Assembly (NCBI GenBank): GCA_032191485.1
Contig: JAVDOI010000006.1
Coordinates: forward strand, 12,395,850-12,459,849
Direction: 5' to 3'
DNA from: Leptoclinus maculatus
Lineage: Eukaryota; Chordata; Actinopteri; Perciformes; Stichaeidae
Length of the DNA stretch: 64,000 nucleotides
The position numbers were made by a program, and so were the translations under genes. Positions 50,143 to 62,400 of the stretch are shown here, one piece after another. Below the pieces are notes generated by a model, which saw only the letters and a list, made by a program, of their open reading frames with translations, made no database searches and had not been told where the DNA came from. Each line of letters opens with the position of its first letter. Positions within the stretch are counted from its first letter, which is position 1.

Positions 50143-50172
<30 letters not shown>
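50143..50172. repeat. CT dinucleotide microsatellite
   Basis: About 15 TC units in gnai2 intron 1. Confidence 0.95.
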
Positions 50173-50175
<3 letters not shown>

Positions 50176-50465
50176 CACAACAGCTGCATCCTCCCAATAA
50201 TGAGGCTGAACCACTGGACGGAGTGCTAGTATACTCTGCAGTTGATGAAAAACACTTCAGAACGTGGATTTGTTCAACCGATCCTTCAAATAGGCAAATT
50301 ACAGTAGGAAACCGTGTTTATTTATCAACAGGGACATAAGAGGAAGGTGGTGCCGAGCTCACTGGAGGCATCTGCTGCATCACGGGCCACTGGATACAGT
50401 GTGTGCTGCTGATGCATTATACATGCATCCATTAGCAGCCTCCCTCCTGCACTAACCTTTGTACT

Positions 50466-50487
50466 CACACACACACACACACACACA
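50466..50487. repeat. CA dinucleotide microsatellite
   Basis: About 11 CA units. Confidence 0.93.
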
Positions 50488-50865
50488 AATGTACGGGCAC
50501 ACGGACAGAAGAACGGAGGAAAAAAGGTTCAATGAATTATGGATCGGTGCATCAAAATATAAGCAATGAGATGTGGAACAGCCATGGTATAAACAAGCTC
50601 AGTAACATCAGCCAGACAGCGAGGCAACGGTTACATAAGCTTCTTGAATACACTCGAACATATTCAAGGTGAAATCCTGGAGTAAATCAGAGTCTATTAA
50701 CTTGATTCGGCTAAAAGATAAAAATCATCTTAAGCTATTTTGGGTCATCAAATATTTGTTTTGAAAAGAGGCATTCATTTGGCATTTCATTTAGGGCAGT
50801 AAACCTTTTGAAAATAACCTTAAACCTGCTGTGGATGCAAGTCATCACACGTAACCGGAAGTTTA

Positions 50866-51118
50866 AGGTTTATGCACCTTTGGACAGACATGGCCGGTCC
50901 ACAAAGTCACCAAGCCTCCCGATCTTGTCTGGGATGATTAGTCGGGACCGAAAAGGCCATCGATCAAAGAGCAGACGAGGCGACCGAGGCTGCCCGATGA
51001 CGACCGGCCTTCTCACCGCTCTGAAACTCAAAAGGCGGCCGCGGCCTTGAAGCCCGCCGACATGAAAGGACCGACCAGACCAACGCACCTGACGTGGCCC
51101 GGAGCAAAAGCGTCCTCG
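50866..51118. other. CpG-rich patch of unknown role
   Basis: About 250 bp much richer in G+C and CpG than its surroundings, including GCGGCCGCGG near 51036. Small open frames cross it on both strands (up to about 80 codons, many basic residues), but none resembles a protein I know, and gnai2 exon 1 is not in it. It could be a regulatory CpG island, an unannotated non-coding exon, or a fragment of an unknown repeat. Confidence 0.4.
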
Positions 51119-54100
51119 CTCAGCATTTCAATTCAACTTTAAATGAGACACCGTGAATCCAATTTGAACTTTCAGATGAAACCCGTTCTCTTTTAAGATG
51201 AACTTTAAAGCTAAATAATAAATGCAGCAATTTAACAAACATTTAAAAGTTTTAGCATTGAAGAAGTAGACATTACATTACAGTTTGAGAAAATCTTTTT
51301 GACAGCTGGTTAGGAAGAGGAAAACTTCCACTGCTGTGCTGCATGATGCTCATAATATCGAGATGATACCACGTCATTTATGAAGCAATCTCTCTCCGTG
51401 TGTCTTTCCTGCTTTCGGGACGTTTACAACAAGGTTGTGAAAAAGAGTTTTTCTCATCAAGCAAACTGATAATGTACCGTGTATGTTATAATTATCTACA
51501 TGAAACGATGAATGGTGTGAAATAAACAAATCTGAAGCGTGCAAGAGCTTGTAGAGGAAGAATATATGTGCCATAAGAGGCCGCAATTACCCACGGGAAA
51601 TAAGACAGGAAGTTTATTCCAATTCTGCGCTGCTATAGCAACCTACAAAAAAAAAAGCACAGGAAATGAAAAGAGTTGGGGGTGAAAATGGAGGTTTCTC
51701 AACGGTTCACACGTTTCCCTCAGAGCACACGAGCTGAACCTTGCTTTGAATGAAATGATTCAAGTCGATTTGTCACTTCATGAAGGCATTCAGGAAGTTC
51801 ATAGTCTCAACTTTCACACTGAGCTCATGTTACATGTGTTGGACAAAAAGTAAAGTTATGAGTAGCTGGTGAACAAAAAACAATTCTGGTTCTCATACAG
51901 TGCCTCTCTTTTAAACCATGATGGAAACTGTCATGGTGCGCTGTTATATGTTGATATTCAAGGTTTTGACTTGGCACAATGTTACTAGGCCAGCGAATTA
52001 TAACTTACACTTACACAAAGTAATGCACAAACCTGTGGTACACTACACTAAAGAGGCTCACCGACAGGTAAAACAATACATTGACTGGTAAATGAGACCG
52101 TACGTCATTAGCAGACTTCCTGTAAAAAAAATAGCTTCCTGTACCGGACTGAATAATTCCTCAAATGAATGCTCACGTTTGCATATAACACCATCGTGGT
52201 TCTGGCCTGTTCTGTGCTGTGTGCACTGGAAATAAACACGCATGTGAGACAATGCATGACTCTATGAAATACAAGACAAAACCGCAGTCTACACAGGCCC
52301 CAGACCAGTTTCTCTCCTCTGCAGAATCATGAAGGATCATTCAAAGCAGCTGATGAGACAGTCGCACTTTTTACTTTTACCAATTCTCTTTGACAATGTG
52401 GTTTCAAATGTCGAACGGACACTTGCTATACATCCATAATTCTATCACACAATCTCATCGACGGGAAAGTTGGTTTAGAAACATACTCTGTATACATTAT
52501 TTTTTTTAAAGTGCTGTTAAACTCTTAAAGAAAAGTGCATCGCTTGCATTTTAAAGGTTCATGCTGCATAGTTTTAGTTAGGCTTCCAGTCAAAGGATTT
52601 CTTTGTCAATCAAGTGCTGAATTGACATCAACACGGGGCTGACATTATACATAGTAGATCCAACTTGTTCTTCAGCAGCAGATTGATTCATGTGCTCTTT
52701 TTTGGCAGTTTTTTGTTACTATAATTATTATTATAATTTAAAAAAAACTCTAGGGGCATAACCCTGCGCCTTGACTTTATACTTGTTTCACATTTTCATG
52801 ACTGATCCACAATTGATCCTTCGCTAAGTCCTGTCCTAAGTCCGGCCAATCACAGTGTAGCATTGAGCAGCTCCCTCCAGGGTCATGCAATTGTGTCAAC
52901 AAAAAAAAGGCTGGTTTTATACATTTTGCCCTAGTCATGGTGAAAGGTTGGGCCTGGGGCTCAGGTAATAGTGATACGTAAGCTTCTAAAACGTCACATT
53001 TCTACCTAAAAACCTGAGGAGCTAACATTAGCAGAGTACGTTACCTCAGCATGAACCCTTCTGTCAGCTTCTCTCTGAAATCGCTTTTTTGTTTTTCCAA
53101 AAAAAGTGTGATAATATTTACTGAGGGACCGCAGTTGGTGAGAGTGTGGGCTCCACGGTAGCTCCGACAGCTTGACGGAGTAGCAGAGGGGGGCGGGGCT
53201 TAGCGAAGGGTCAAGTACCGGTGTACTCTTCTCAACACACATCGTGCTACGACTGTAAACCCGTCTCCTCTGCATCTACTACTCTGATCATGTTGTTTAT
53301 CACTACTCATGCGCCACAGATACTCCTTTACAATGTCTGCCTAACCTCCTTTACACTTTACAGCCTCGTGAATTCTCTCCATTCTTTGACTGCTGGAACT
53401 GACCTTCTTTAGGATGTTACTGCCACTCTGCTAACTCATGGTTCACTAAAGTCGTGCATCACTGTGCCACAATAAGAAAAACTTCCGTCACTGCTTTTTT
53501 CCCCCCAAATTTGTGTTGAATCCATGCTGGTATTCGTGTTATCCAATTTACTTGCATGAGACAGCCTGCGGGACTGTGGTTTTGCACTTTAAGCAATAAA
53601 CCGAATACATCAGCAGAGAAAAGGCTATTATGTACCAATCCACACTTCACTGAACCCTTTCCCACCATTATGCTGGAGTATAGGCCACCGTACACATGCA
53701 GGAGATGGTTGAGAGGGGAAAAGATCAGAAAGTAAGTCGTTTACCTCAAAGTATTTTGGTAAGTCTCAACACTACAGACCTCTGAGAATCAGGACAGGTC
53801 ACTTGTGTTAATGTTTGATGTAATATGTAATATGTTTATGGTAGCCGTGTGGTGCGAGTACTGACAGAAGCTGCCGTTCACAATCCGTTTAGACACATTT
53901 AGCTGAAAAGGAGACAAACACAGCCACATACAGATATTACTTTTTGACATTTCGACAACAGTTATGTAACCCAGAGAGAGTAAGCAAATGTCACCAAAAT
54001 ACTAGTGTGACATTTAAGATACAACATATTGAAATCCTTCCATAAGCACTACTCACTACCACTGCTTGCTTCAGGAAACCTAACCTTATAATGTCTATTT

Positions 54101-54334
54101 TAGCAGCTAACGTTTACTTGTGATGAGTGTGGACTGAGCCTAGTAGTGACTACAGACGCCGGCATCACTTCTAGTGGAAGAGATGATTCCACAGAAACAC
54201 ATAATGTCGTGAAAGATTAAACATGCTTAAGTTATCTCGGTGTACCGTTGCTGTGTGTGCGATTGTACTGCCCGTGTGTGAGCGAGGACTTCCTAGGAAT
54301 ACGGAGCACCGCTCCTCTCACAGAGAGCTCTTTG

Positions 54335-56190
54335 TGTGCGCACGTTGCCCCTGAACTGGCACGTCCACCGAAGCCTCATTGCAGCTTTGTTTGGCTCGCT
54401 CTCCTTTTGTTTATTCCACTTCCTTTCAGGTTTCCTCTCTCTGCAGCTGACCAGAGCGACGGCCCCGCACTCTCCGAAGAGACTCAGTGAGAGACAGACA
54501 AACAGACAAGTGCTCTGTGGAGTGAATCCGGTTAAGAATGAGGCAGAGAAACAAAAAGCTCTCCTAACACTGCTTTTATTGTCGTCACTTTGTCTGAAGT
54601 TAGTTCCAAACTAACTTTATAACAGATAAGAATGATGGCCAAAACTATGCAAATGTCGGAAATTTCCCTTTAAAGACAGCCACGTGAGCGTACACAGTCA
54701 CCTTCATTGCCGTCGGTGACATCCTCTCCCAGTCGGCCGTTGTGCCAAAACACACTTGTTTGCTTTCAAAACACACTCTGCTCCAGTGATAATCGCCATA
54801 GCAACCGGAGAGCTGGAACCCGAAGCTATCGGGACCTTTTTTTCCACACTTTAAACATTAGAGTTCACTGAAGCCAACAAGACGTCAAACACGGGGGTCA
54901 GAGATGACCAGACAAAGCAGATTAATTCATCAACACCGTAACAACGCAGCCTGGCTTCACCCGGGAGACGAAGGAAAGGTGGAGATAAGGAAGGAGTGTT
55001 TTTATACATGTATTTATCCAGAGTCACACTGGAAGCAGCCCAGTACAACCACAGACTGATCTAAAACCATTAACCAGTAGAAAGGTTAGGGTGTTAGGTG
55101 TGTCGCTCAACGGCACCAACGCAGTGCTAACAGTATGTAAGAGTTGTGTCACCATTACAGTTTACATTACTTTTATATTGTGATTTACATTTACACTGTC
55201 CTTCGTCCTTCACAAGGACAGAAAACGACGGTGACTCACTGCTTAAGGGGAACTTGGCGTCAAGGGAAAAACAAGAAATAGAAAAAGGACTTCTTTTCAA
55301 CGACCCTCCTCTTTCTAACAGCGTCTACAGGAAGTCAGAGCAAACTGAGGTCAAGCTCAGGAACGAAGACGTGGTGCTTCAGAGGTTAAATTAAATCTCG
55401 CGGTAAACATTCGTCATTCATGAGCAAAGTCTTATCATGGACAAAACCAAACAAAGAAAAATCTAACAATTCAAATAGAATGTGGTTACCCGAACGCTCT
55501 GAGAAACACTAACTTCCTGTCTATGAGAGGAGCGTCAGAACAGTGTGAGAGACATCACAAGTACTGCAGGGTTCTAAAGTGTGTGGGCTAAACTCGTGGT
55601 GGGCAATGAGTGCAGGTCTGGAAAAGATCGGGGGTCTTGTCACACATTAAAAAATGTATGTAAATATATTAAGTCATCATACTAAGAGATAACATACTCT
55701 TGGCTCCACCAGCAGAAGGATCAAATGTTTGATATAATACCCCATACATGTCACTCTGCTCCTATGGCTTTAGACCATGTTGCTGTAGGACGCATCAGCT
55801 TCTTGAGGCGACAGAAGCAAATACAAATGAATACAAATTTAAGTAGCACTGTTTTTGAATTTCTTTGCCGACAGCTTATCCCAAAGTCATAAATAAAAAG
55901 GTCAGTCCCATTATCGTTATCTGGATCTTGTTTTCATTCTGACAATGAAGCAAAAATAAAATGTGCCAGCAGAAAAAGCAGAGTTTCGAGGTGAGGTCCT
56001 TTTGCCGACTTCCAAATAGTTATCACATCCTACGAGTAGTGCTTTAAGGTAGGAACCGGGGTGGCCTAACTAACGGCTTTCTGCTGAGTCTAGAGGAGAG
56101 GAAGGATAAATGATGGATCATTTTCATGGTAACTGCACTGAGAAGTAGGAATATGTATGCACTGCATGGTTGCAAACAAACAAGTAGTGC
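54335..56190. repeat. First copy of a ~1.9-kb direct duplication flanking the N gap
   Basis: Matches 56391-58305 over its whole length in the same order. It ends at AAACAAGTAGTGC exactly at the gap. Differences are nearly all 1-5 base insertions or deletions, which suggests sequencing or consensus error rather than evolution. Confidence 0.93.
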
Positions 56191-56390
56191 NNNNNNNNNN
56201 NNNNNNNNNNNNNNNNNNNNNNNNNNNNNNNNNNNNNNNNNNNNNNNNNNNNNNNNNNNNNNNNNNNNNNNNNNNNNNNNNNNNNNNNNNNNNNNNNNNN
56301 NNNNNNNNNNNNNNNNNNNNNNNNNNNNNNNNNNNNNNNNNNNNNNNNNNNNNNNNNNNNNNNNNNNNNNNNNNNNNNNNNNNNNNNNNN
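56191..56390. other. Assembly gap of exactly 200 N
   Basis: 200 undetermined bases, a round number used by scaffolders for gaps of unknown size. Open frames drawn through it are meaningless. Confidence 0.99.
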
Positions 56391-58305
56391 TGTGCGCACG
56401 ATGCCCCTGAACTGGCAACGTCCTACCGAAGCCTCATTGCAGCTTTGTTTGGCTCGCTCTCCTTTTGTTTATTCATTCCACTTCCTTCAGGTTTTCCTCT
56501 CTCTGCAGCTGACCAGAGCGACGGCACCGGCACTCTCCGAAGAGACTCAGATGTGAAGACAGACAAACAGACAAGTGCTCTGTGGAGTGAATCCGGTAAG
56601 AATGAGGCAGAGAACAAAAAGCTCCTCCTAACACTGCTTTTATTGTCGGCACTTTGTCTGAATTAGTTTATTCCACAAACTAACTTTATAACAGATAAGA
56701 ATGATGGCCAAAACTATGCAAAGGTCGGAAATTTCCCTTTAAAGACAGCCACGTGAGCGTACACAGTCACCTTCATTGCCGTCGGTGACATCCTCTCCCA
56801 GTCGGCCGTTGTGCCAAAACACACTTGTTGCTTTCAAAACAACTCTGCTCCAGTGATAATCGCCATAGCAACCGGAGAGCTGAACCCGAGAGCTATCGGG
56901 ACCTTTTTTTCCACACTTTAAACATTAGAGTTCAACTGAAGCCAACAAGACCGTCAAACACGGGGGTCAGAGATGACCAGACCAAAGCAGATTAATTCAT
57001 CAACATCACACCGTAACAACGCAGCCTGGCTTCACACCCGGGAGACGAAGGAAAGGTGGAGGATAAGGAAGGAGTGTTTTATATACATGTATTTATCCAG
57101 AGTCACACTGGAAGCAGCCCAGTACGAACCAACAAGAACCCTGATCTAAAACCATTAACCAGTAGAAGGTTAGGGTGTTAGGGTGTGTTCGCCTCAACGG
57201 CACACCAACGCAGTGCTAACAGTATGTAAGAGTTGTGTCACCATTACAATACAGTTTACATTACTTTTATATTGTGATTTACATTTACACTGTCTTCCTT
57301 CGTCCTTCACAAGGACAGAGGAAAACGACGTGTCGATCACTGCTTAAGGGGGGAACTTGGCGTCAAGGAAAAAAACAAGAAATAGAAAAAGGACTTCTTT
57401 TCAACGACCCTCCTCTTTCTAACAGCGGTCTACAGGAAGATCAGAGGCAAACTGTGGTCAAGCTCAGGAACGAAAAGACGTGGTGCTTCAGAGGTTAAAT
57501 TAAATCTCGCGGTAACATTCGTTCATATCATGAGCAAAGTCTTATCATGGACAAAACCAAACAAAGAAAAAATCTAACAATTTCAAATAGAATGTGGTTA
57601 CCCGAACGCTCTGAGAAACACTAACTTCCTGTCTAATGAGAGGAGCGTCAGAACAGTGTGAGAGACATCACAAGTACTGCAGGGTTCTAAAGTGTGTGGG
57701 CTAAACTCGTGGTGGGCAATGAGTGCAGGTCTGGAAAAGATCGGGGTCTTGTCACACATTAAAAAATGTATGTAAATATATTAAGTCATCATACTAAGAG
57801 ATACCATACTCTTGGCTCCACCAGCAGAAGGATCAAATGTTTGATATAATACCCCATACATGTCACTCTGCTCCTATGGCTTTAGACCATGTTGCTGTAG
57901 GACGCATCAGCTTCTTGAGGCGACAGAAGCAAATTAAAATGAATACAAATTTAAGTAGCACTGTTTTTGAATTTCTTTGCCGACAGCTTATCCCAAAGTC
58001 ATAAATAAAAAGGTCAGTCCCATTATCGTTATCTGGATCTTGTTCTCATTCTGACAATGAAGCAAAAATAAAATGTGCCAGCAGAAAAAAGCAGAGTTTC
58101 GAGGTGAGGTCCTTTTGCCGACTTCCAAATAGTTATCACATCCTACGAGTAGTGCTTTAAGGTAAGGAACCGGGGGTGGCCTAACTAACGGCTTTCTGCT
58201 GAGTCTAGAGGAGAGGAAGGATAAATGATGGATCATTTTCATGGTAACTGCACTGAGAAGTAGGAATATGTATGCACTGCATGGTTGCAAACAAACAAGT
58301 AGTGC
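56391..58305. repeat. Second copy of the ~1.9-kb direct duplication
   Basis: Begins directly after the N run with TGTGCGCACGATGCCCCTG and ends AAACAAGTAGTGC. It then continues into the pyrimidine tract that the first copy stops short of. It is about 59 bp longer than the first copy because of scattered small insertions. Confidence 0.93.
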
Positions 58306-58310
58306 CACAA

Positions 58311-58892
58311 AGAATGTCTCTCTCTCTCATCTCTATCTCTCATCATCCTCTCTCGAGTCTCTCTCCTCTTCCTCTTCATCCCTTCCTCTCGATCATCGTC
58401 TCTCCCCCCCCCCACCCTCTCCCCCACTTCCCCCCCCTGTCTCTTCTCTCAGCTCTCTCTCTCATTCTCTCCTCTCCTCTCTACTCAATCTCTCATCTCT
58501 CTCTCTCCTCTATCCTCATTCCATAATTCTCCTCTCTCGTCTCTCCCTCATCTCGGCTCTCTTCTCTAGTCTCTCCTTCTCTCGTCTCTCTCTCACCCCC
58601 CCCTTCATTCTGTCTCTCATCTCAGCTCATCTCTCCTCATCCTCTCTCTCTCTCTCTCTCATCTCATCTCTTCTCTCTCTCTCATCGTCGTTTCATCTAC
58701 CTCCATCTCACTCATTCCTCTCCGTCCTCGCTCTCTCTCTCGTCACGCTCTCTACTCTCTGATCTCGGCATCAAGACTCGTCTCTCCAGCCCCCCTCCCC
58801 CCCCTCGTCTCTCGTCTCTCTCTGCCTCTTCTCTCTCATCCTCCTCAGCTCTCTCTCCTCTCTCTCCTCTCTCTCCTCTCTCGTCTTCTTCG

Positions 58893-58927
<35 letters not shown>

Positions 58928-58960
58928 CTCTCTCCTCTCTCTCTCTCTCTTCTCTCTCAT

Positions 58961-59023
<63 letters not shown>

Positions 59024-59204
59024 TCTCTCTCCTCTCCATCTTCCTCCTCTCCTCAATCTCGTCTCGTCGTACTCTCTCTATTCGCGCTTCTCATCTCTCG
59101 TCGTTCTCTCGTGTCTCTCTCTCGTCAGTTCTCTCTCATCTCTTCTCTCCCTCTTCTCTCGGTCTCCATCTCTCTCTCATCTCTCTCCTCGTCTCTCTCT
59201 CTTC

Positions 59205-59244
<40 letters not shown>

Positions 59245-59310
59245 CTCATCTCTCTTCTCTCTCTCTTCTCTCTCTCATCTCTCTCTCTCTCTCTCTCTCT
59301 CCTCTCTCTC

Positions 59311-59342
<32 letters not shown>

Positions 59343-59365
59343 TCTCTCTCCTCCTCCTCCTCTCT

Positions 59366-59400
<35 letters not shown>

Positions 59401-59421
59401 TCTCCTCTCTCTCTCTCTCAG
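58311..59421. repeat. 1.1-kb CT-rich (polypyrimidine) low-complexity tract
   Basis: Almost entirely C and T on the plus strand, mostly TCTC with occasional A or G and several C runs. Ser/Leu-rich and Arg/Glu-rich open frames across it are artefacts. Part of the disorder may be base-calling error. Confidence 0.95.
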
Positions 59422-62400
59422 CAGATCTTAAGGAAGAGGAAGGTGATATTTTCTCCTCTTTGCCAAACAAGTCCATCTTCCAACCCCTCTTTTCAGTATT
59501 ATCTAGATGGGGCTATTTCGTTATGTTGATGCAGTGGTTTGTCTGGCTCTGTTGTGCCACATTTCTGTTACGTTAGGCAGTATACTAACAAAAGGAAAGA
59601 AATCCCAGCAGTTTTCTCTCTTAGGATGGACTGAGAAGTCTTTTTGCCTCCAGGGTTAAATGTAGACCATCAACATAATGCCCCTATACATTTTAAAAAG
59701 GCATTGTAGGCTAATTGCCCACAATTTATACAAGGTTATAGTAATTATGCTTTTAAAGAACGTGGGCTGTTCCTCTGAATAGTCAATATTTGTTCACTTC
59801 ACAGTGTCATTGTAAGAGATTCATCGGTCAGGATATAGCTGCTATACATCGGGGTAATCACAGAGGATGATTTACAACGAGCAGAACAACGCCGCGCTGT
59901 GAGAGCACCCCCGACACAATGACAGCCTCGCTGAATGGTGTAATAAAACAAAGTTTAGTGTAGAAAGGTTTGTGTAATGGTCCACAAGGTCAGTCGTTTA
60001 CGACCAGGGAAAGCACTCGCGGCTGTACATCAGTTTGACAACGATATATATATGTTTCTGGTGAAGAGCATTGTTAAAAAGGCAGCCGTCCTGCTCAGAT
60101 TCATGATATAAGTTTCCTGATGAATAAATGATACCTCACAGGTCACGGCTGAGGCGTCACATTTTTTTTTGTCTTCACTTTAACCCTTTATGTCATGTGC
60201 TTTCAGTGATTTCTACAGATAATTAGAAGGCTACATGCAACAATCATCACATGAGGAAACACCATGTGTGTTGGGCCAATCACACTCTCAAAAAGGGAAA
60301 CGAGACAAAGCCGAGTACAGCCGGACATCACACCAGTCTGTAACAACGCGTCTCTGGGTGTGTTTATAAATGGTGGGCGGTGTCTTTCATATAATATAGT
60401 ATTACAGTCCATATAGTCGATGCAGCGCTGGTGTTCATGCAGGCAGGTATAATCTAAATAAATATGATATAGATATGAAAAGTAAAAAAAAAAAGTTGCA
60501 CAACAGTATGAAGGGTGTTAGTCCAGTACACTCCCCTCTGCACTAATGACTTGTGTGTGTCTGTACGTGTGAATACAAAACAAAAAAGGGAGCAACGGAG
60601 TACAAAAACAATCCAATCCTGATGTCAGCATAAACAGCGTAGACCCAAACAGCTGAGTCATGCATCTCTTGGCTCCTTTAATTCCTCTCTCTTCTCATGT
60701 AAAAGGTCACGGTTTGATCCTCAGACGAATGCAGAGGTCCTATCTTCCCTCGTACCGCATTACTTATAAGCTCTTTTCTATCACACAGTAACCTTCAGGA
60801 GCCAACATGAACACAGGTATAGGGATCAGGGGCCAATGTGTTTACAAGTTAAGAATCCGCTCTGAGGAGGGAAAAAACAGACTAGAGTGTCATTGCTGAC
60901 AGTAATAAAAAAACCTGAAAAGTATTCTAATTAATGTAAAAGTTTGAAATCAGAGGGAAGAGTGAGGCATGAATGGATTGTTTATTTTGGCTTTTGGCAG
61001 CAGCAGCTCAGAGCAATAACTCACGGTGCGTCTGTGGTCTGACCCGGCTCACTTCCTGCCTCACAGGAAACACACTGCATCGCCCCAGCCCTGCCTTTCC
61101 TGTTCCCTCCGCCTGTACTCGTACACTCACACAATGTGCCAAAGTTGATGACCGTTTCTTCCTCTCTTTAAGGTAACACCAATCAACTCACTCACGCAGG
61201 TAACTATCACGTGAACATAACGCTGAACTGGATCATTTTATCCAGCAGGGTATATGTGGTAATCTGAGAAATTAACTTTAAAACTCTAAACATTGAAACT
61301 GTAGACTTTACAGCTCATAGGAAGCACTGATCCGCCTTCTGTTTCCCAGACTGCAAACCCCGAACTACGTCGTCTTTGCTCCTCCTGAACCACAACATGA
61401 GAATCACCGAGCCAATGGAAACACAGAGAGTAGAAAACATCAGGATTACACATGTGCATGGGCTGAACTAGGCTGTAATTTAGAAGTGACATTGTTAACA
61501 AAGACGAGAAAAGCTGTATTTAGGGTCCCTTAGACCAGAGAGAGCAGGGAGGCCCTCCCCCACACTGCTCCACTGCCTCGATGCCTCATTTCTCCACATC
61601 CTTTAATCAAACCTGAGCAGAGAGTCAGTTTTCACCACAGAGATTTGATCTATGTGAATCTAAGAAAACTGAGCCATGCGGAACCAAACCTTCTTGAATC
61701 TGATCGGATATTTCGTTGCCTGTTGTCACAGAGAGTCGTGGGCCTGAATGTGTTGCAGTGGGTGTTTTTTTTTTTTTTTTTTTGCAGGCAAAAAGAGAAC
61801 AACAGGAAATCCACCATGCTGCAACTGGAAGCTTTTGTGGGCAGGTGTGAGTCAACGCATGGCCTTCTGCATTTGGCTCTGTCTGCTTTTAAGGGCAGAC
61901 TCTAAGAGAGGAGCGATCAATACGCAGATACAAAGAAAGGCTCTGAGTCACGGCCTATACACAGAACGTTAGACTGAAACATTTTTAAAAAACTACCAAC
62001 ACTACTTTAAAAGTAGTCTTCAACCAAACTCAAATCAATATCACAATAGGCTATTTCGGATATTCAGCCTATGGTATTAAATCTCTGGCTTTGCAGACGC
62101 TGCAATTAAAGTGGCATGGAAGCATAACAAGCTGTGCTGCTGCCCTGTTTTTTAAACTCATCTCAGTACAGCTGTCAGCTGGCACAGCTCAGCCACCGAC
62201 TGACATGCAGCACAGCAATCCAACACTCTGACACTTTGTTATCATCTCTGCTCTCCCCTCAGCCTCCTTCCTTCACACTCCCGTCCACAATTCCTTTCAT
62301 ATCTTTTCATGTTCAGTTAGAAGACACCTAAATCTGTGACTTCCCTTTTTTTTAATCTTTGTGTGGTTGTTCGTTCAACACACTGCAGCCCATTTGTCCT

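Noticed and set aside
56044..56666. Open frames of 90-170 residues through the N gap
   Set aside because: Most residues are undetermined; they exist only because N codons contain no stops.
58241..59476. Ser/Leu-rich (plus strand) and Arg/Glu-rich (minus strand) open frames
   Set aside because: Low-complexity translation of the CT tract.
62380..62400. Minus-strand ATGGGCTGC as a candidate gnai2 exon 1
   Set aside because: Only MGC agrees; the following residues do not match a Gi N-terminus and no donor lies at the expected 118-nt distance.
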